Assembly: GCA_020027345.1 (NCBI GenBank)
Contig: JAHRAH010000124.1
Span: 1 to 36,783, forward strand
Length of the DNA: 36,783 nt
Source of the DNA: Gammaproteobacteria bacterium
Lineage (GTDB): Bacteria > Pseudomonadota > Gammaproteobacteria > Tethybacterales > Persebacteraceae
Direction of reading: 5' to 3'
In this document: positions 35,501 to 36,783 of the stretch, piece by piece
Position numbering within the stretch: position 1 is the first letter of the stretch
Layout of the letters: every line of letters starts with the position of its first letter
Made by a program: the position numbers and the translations under genes
Notes under the pieces: model-generated
Database searches by the model: none
Seen by the model: the letters and a program-made list of their open reading frames with translations, nothing else
Told to the model about the DNA's origin: nothing

Positions 35501-36783
35501 GTCCGCAGTAAACACCGCCGTGAACACCCCCGCCGCAGTCGGCGTTATCCGAAACCGCCCGCCCGAAACCCCCGAAAGCGGAAAACCAACAACGCCGCCG
35601 TCGTAACGGTATCCCTGCCCCTGCGAAACATATCCCCCCGACGCCGAAAGCGTTATCACCGTTTGCGAATCGCTGCGCGTCAAAACCGTCCGCGAAAGAA
35701 CCGTCAGCGTAATCGCCGCCGGGTCCGCAAAAAATATGGTAACAGTCGCCGTCGCCCGCTCCGCCGGAGAAGAAGAATCCGCCCCGCCGACAGTAACCGA
35801 AACCGTCCGCGGATCCGCAAGCGAAGAAGTCAAAAACAAAATCCCGTTATCCGCCAAAGAAATCCCCGAAGGCAATGAAGAAAGCGGCGAATACGAATGC
35901 GGCGGCAAACCCCCCAGCGCCGCAAAAACCGCCAATGTCGCCGCGCTAACAATATGCGTAGTAACAGTCGCGCGAATGTCCCCCGCCCCCAGCGCAAACC
36001 GGTCCGCAATCTGCAAAGTCAAAAACAAAGTCGCCGCCGGTGTGTTCGCATGCGAATCGTCCGCAAGCACAGTCGCCGTCAACAGTCCCCCCGCCCCCGC
36101 AGCCGAAACCGTAACCGCCCCCGCCGCATTAATCCCCGCCGCGCCAAAACGACCGTCGCTTTCCAAACGAAAAGCATATTCCCCGCCCGCCGTCAAATAC
36201 CCCCCCGACGCCGAAACAGTCGCCGCCGTCAATGTCCGGTTAATCAAAACAATATCCCCCCCCCGCCGAATATGCAGCGTCAAAAGCGGCGGGTCGACAA
36301 AAACAATCGCAACCGCCGATGTCAAATGCCGCGGCGGATTTTGCGAATCGCTCGCGCGAACAGTCGCCAAAACCGTTTGCGGATTGTTTATCGCCGAAGT
36401 CAAAAGCAACCGCCCGTCCGCAGCCAAAGAAATCCCCGATGGCAAATTAGAAAGCGCCGCATAACTATAAGGCAAAACCCCGCCCACCGCCGCAAACAGC
36501 GCAAGAGTCCCCTCCGAAACAATCCGAGTAGTAACCGTCCCGCTAACCCCGCTCGCCTCCAACGCAAAAGAATCAATCACCCGCACCGTAACAAAAACAG
36601 TCCCCGGCGATGTGTTCGCGTGATTGTCATCCGCAACAACAGTCGCCGTAAGAAAACCAACAACCACCCCCGCCGAAACCGTAACAACCCCCTCCGCATT
36701 AACCCCCGCATTTGCCAAAACCCCATCGCTCAACAAACGATAAGAATACTCCCCGCCTTCGTTTATAAATCCGCCCGCGGCGA
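26600..36783 (-). CDS. Giant Ig/cadherin-like repeat protein, 5' end outside the window (partial)
   Basis: An uninterrupted frame of over 3,390 residues that continues past the window edge; the in-frame TTG at 36736 is internal. I count 17 module starts of the type SxSGGYLTAGGxYxx, each followed by a segment like ADDDHANTSPATV, resembling acidic calcium-binding loops of cadherin-like folds. Four modules carry a second unit (VTTRIVSxATL, LPSGISLxxDGxL, FADPP). Twelve others carry a He_PIG-like unit with a cysteine pair, C-P-x-G-L-x-C, and a GTPT-like turn. Beta-rich, low in charge, it is probably a secreted or surface adhesin. From about 27150 to the stop the modules end in an Ala/Thr run and a Lys/Pro/Gln-rich tail without sorting signal. 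Its true N-terminus and export route are unknown. Confidence 0.85.
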   Translation of the reverse strand, partial: AAGGFINEGGEYSYRLLSDGVLANAGVNAEGVVTVSAGVVVGFLTATVVADDNHANTSPGTVFVTVRVIDSFALEASGVSGTVTTRIVSEGTLALFAAVGGVLPYSYAALSNLPSGISLAADGRLLLTSAINNPQTVLATVRASDSQNPPRHLTSAVAIVFVDPPLLTLHIRRGGDIVLINRTLTAATVSASGGYLTAGGEYAFRLESDGRFGAAGINAAGAVTVSAAGAGGLLTATVLADDSHANTPAATLFLTLQIADRFALGAGDIRATVTTHIVSAATLAVFAALGGLPPHSYSPLSSLPSGISLADNGILFLTSSLADPRTVSVTVGGADSSSPAERATATVTIFFADPAAITLTVLSRTVLTRSDSQTVITLSASGGYVSQGQGYRYDGGVVGFPLSGVSGGRFRITPTAAGVFTAVFTADDRHPNTLPVTVSFAFRIAEPFAVSLTVFRPIVTTRVVSAATLARFVLQGGIAPLALSLASPHLPEISLSPQGFLLLTASIARPVRSESRVVARDSQEPPLELRRTVVVEFADPPPIAADLRQGPTALLTTGGIVEITIATVSFSGGYLTAGGDYSVFFESSSGNDSGAISGINDDGEIRVFTGNAPGRNAHIATVVAEDDHANTSPATVFLSVRIYAPLTAGNATLTVTAGVSLQATATLTAFSEHGLIPVTGRFRGGMQCPAGIFCGNAQLTAENRARGEMYFRGGESRAAGIMQVAIFEFGDAADPPGFVLADAFLETLPPLPVSALFFPLLAAVEARGGDILLATVSVGGGLANPPPDRYTLGLESPDADDSGVVISLRRNSVFVRAQLPATVVATIIANDFTDRSADITPAGTVVFTVTVSPRALSASFSVTVSAEANATLQLGTVSVAGGLLPEGNDYAINTSPPLHARGNAIYYYNFAPRTVTLAITVSDGSAHTDDVRLTFSLTAGSFAPLRAGTLTLTMTAGSRLPAGFAAVVPRSGITPTAAVLPSACNFPLLQCDFNHNATSSRAGYSGVPPAPQEIYHIYTFNGSVAGGIFITVVSPSEVVFDSALAGAAHASLSVSLGAFSVGGGFLLPGGEYSVSVNASEFTFTSGVGYFSADTARTVIVTVVADDDNARTAPATFSFSVSVFSYSVSAARATVTTRILSRATLAVFDGRGGVLPHSYTRLSPALPAEVSLAADGVLHLTASAALPFIVSVTVGFADSRAGERGRATAAVTIVFADPPIFSLSVSRRANPIFRGFALTVATVSLSGGYLTEGGGYSLSVQTEPSAAAAINARGEVIVAREGLRARFTATVLADDDHLNTAPATAFFTVLSPAFGLNATIVVTAGYFQPLVTLSAGLGGGNKPTEFGIGNINFICAIAGMRCEEVRSPAESSFVAVSGIARERSNGLERFARWTGEDSSAPPVNFVAEMHISVIVLPLSLSAAVSAGEARGDSLLGTVSGFGGIPNAPPNAYTLSVQSPAPGTASITVSLRANSLYIYAEEPATVAFTIIANDFDSSTPPGTLTVTAEVLPRPLSASFDFTASVNATVTLGTISASGGMLAAGDDYSYFASPPFLLSGNTVRFYSPLPVTHTVSVTVADGSAFTDDARFTVTFTAAEYAPISIGNATVTASIHFPLRSTNAQGGTIDFVTLFFPRGGIEAERKIIVELACVPGLRTCTGVNRPGFPGDHGVLFAGTPTLAGYYDRFQVAFVSRGLTLTGTIAMSVIIPPLQFGYFPADVVASARVSSRVGTLSIAGGRLDDGSAGYSLSSPTPRIVILGRAVVASVDARTTLTATAFANDDEDSTEPATVVFTVSVSELAPLPISIRGATLSVTVDFAAPQTQLSITRTGEAATAGFVIADACPNGLNCNPGRVRASVGLDQNGHVIFRTTFDRQMFVAGGVPARSIGRFGGYPNIYGYVSRGATVTGTILFIVHPPPVTVSAFPNGAEVLGRISVFAGTVSIGGGTLAPGTAYRLTSLSPFAAFRNASVFVSLNAPATITATLLADDTEPLSEPGTAFFTVSAFADAPFMLGTASITVTAGVPFAESREVILPRSGGAPGPVTLLRSCRSEQIPCALQATAINQGVAYKYSIAALPFPAPKTVFLGASFGGVVGGMRVEIVYAPPLTTRFTVTASPILANSRTQIGVATAFGGGLPPGGDYSYTTFAPQVSFAGPTAWFFSPGLVTLTQIVFADDGNPFTGGNAAIFSITVTDFADFGPGNTSLTLTAGMLLPQAGINATIPFAGDVPEQVSENFDCDTLPAGLVCDPHDHSTGEPFYGFVYRDNPGAPGSFVHHIRFSYDEDGRQNLTARATLFLSVLAPPPLTFSLGFSPQVSARVSARASLALSGGVPFAGGGYSLSVSGDSEFAVVNGSVYVSLADPATVSATVIADDDNTYTRPATAMLTVSAAAIAPVRPGGIASFMTVSVALPPGGRTVFIPQSGQPTVVELDNQFVCSIPGLTCTATLNTLGFSGFHYTGTPTVVGRYFAGIQFDGLRGIVFVSVLPPIHGGTATITLTLGGFAPLLDGFPVPITGAGPLEFTTLSLADCPPKLDCFFRETFDRQNIHLRGALSPPGAGATVFRYLLSRGVNQVGTATAAVFLRYELPPPMRAGFTVTVAQATTYLPITLGTAAASGGELAGGGYRFYSDEEWLTFAGNTAVMNFRRPQTGTVTATVVADDENDYTPPVTLAFPVTVVAPPPITAALAVTVTNATARILTEVGTISAGGGFLTAGGDYRYFSANSEVSFRGNTVFVFYDIANRSIGGNIVARAVVDDDAANTPPVTLPPFTVAVSSFAVITALASVRAEMTVGVPLPPGGLDVVFVYEGGGEENFGSGQSLIGCAPGLTCVFFQGARLGPDNRFVINNGVRMRGTPTQATTFQSRLEVIWVRLGTTEPIFRRQWTVFAEVIDIPPVVADLEITVAAATVSVSVRLGTVSVGGGHPTAGFGYSLTAPQNEVFLVGNTVYLRYAPFNGFPGVFHGFLLADDNNPASAPATVLFTITANAYAPLSAGNATLTLTQGVDVTLHDISHFPQGVANISPPELHIIMLPSGGERGVRIANFSERRECPPGLACAFHIIPQGGFINYEGAPSALGAFFASYAYRVPGADATTTLRHHLLVTVVPPKDFEVRNVRLTLTANALIRPNPHTIFVPQFGGIVFTPGITNTFQHCGSGVFCNVFVTPPAAGVILSGTPSAANESFNHIFSYAYTLNGTRQTKFATIAATVIPLPPGTGRLQGKEASKAVGKALKSPTPTTATVGTATTTATATATADATATATTTATIEVDVSLHLSRGVTPQKERASPPAQIKSAPDAANKKCVTPLERCNEKEAKAEKEEKAEKATPQPPTPKATTPKAAAPKAYRRPRLRTTKPQPSPALPQKQQTQKQPQKSSPQPPPKNRRKQNPKTPRLRR
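26857..26976. repeat. Dispersed composite repeat B, intact copy 2, inside the giant gene
   Basis: Palindromes at 26857-26882 (CC centre) and 26951-26976 (GG centre) enclose the TTTTAATTTGAGCGGGCG/CGCCCGCT core (26911-26946), as at 23481-23611. Read on the minus strand, it is translated in frame in the C-terminal tail, giving LSRGVTPQKE and CVTPLERCNE. Confidence 0.8.
26990..27065. repeat. Imperfect triplet/hexamer tract in the tail of the giant gene
   Basis: On the plus strand, mixtures of GTT, GCC, GCT and GTC recur with a three-base period (GTTGCCGTTGCTGTC). On the minus strand this encodes the Ala/Thr run TATATATADATATATTT. Because units are multiples of three, length changes would keep the frame. 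Confidence 0.65.

Noticed and set aside
1-36783. tRNA, rRNA or riboswitch
   Set aside because: I looked for tRNA-like TTCGA arms, rRNA core segments and leader structures before the metabolic genes and saw none I could support.

Overview
The window looks like a piece of a GC-rich bacterial chromosome from a sulfur-oxidising proteobacterium, most likely gammaproteobacterial. This rests on a nearly complete periplasmic Sox thiosulfate-oxidation operon with flavocytochrome c, SoxCD and SoxK, together with Gram-negative signal peptides and lipoproteins. Dispersed C/G-rich repeats and a giant modular surface-type protein would suit a host-associated or metagenome-derived lineage. No rRNA or tRNA gene is present, so the taxonomy is inference only.

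Layout. Positions 1-545 are low-complexity repeat DNA with the promoter of a BCCT betaine/choline transporter (546-2186). After a repeat-filled gap comes a leaderless HNH endonuclease gene (2448-3611). It converges on a tightly overlapping minus-strand operon (8782 down to 3626) that encodes a GHKL-type ATPase, two proteins I cannot place, a 42-residue mini-protein and a PAPS-reductase-like PP-loop enzyme. This looks like a defence or nucleic-acid-modification module and is the best candidate for an undescribed system. Divergent from it runs the sulfur operon 8922-17540: fccA/soxE, fccB/soxF, soxC, soxD, soxX, soxY, soxZ, soxA, soxK, a Spy/CpxP-like lipoprotein and soxB. A convergent gene for a double-thioredoxin SoxW-like protein follows. 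Next is a type II restriction-modification pair with an AvaI/BsoBI-like endonuclease (minus strand, 20974-18612), then a dimethylglycine/sarcosine-dehydrogenase-like FAD-GcvT fusion (21041-23458), a small polytopic membrane protein, a methanethiol oxidase (SBP56) gene and a short DUF1640-like coiled-coil protein. The last 10 kb is one minus-strand open frame, open at the window edge. It encodes more than 3,390 residues of tandem Ig/cadherin-like modules and ends in a low-complexity tail partly encoded by a dispersed repeat.

How the genes fit together. Methanethiol oxidase would release H2S, which FccAB can oxidise. SoxXA, SoxYZ, SoxB and SoxCD would oxidise thiosulfate and reduced sulfur to sulfate, with SoxW keeping the SoxY carrier thiol reduced. 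The BCCT transporter and the DMGDH-like enzyme could import and demethylate betaine-type osmolytes.

Regulation and repeats. Seven of the eight promoters I could place carry an extended -10 element (TGN followed by a TATAAT-like hexamer). Four genes, including the ATPase, the HNH nuclease and the methyltransferase, start within about 10 bases of their -10 box and should be leaderless. Three families of dispersed palindromic repeats recur. One copy lies inside the soxC-soxD junction and one inside the giant gene.
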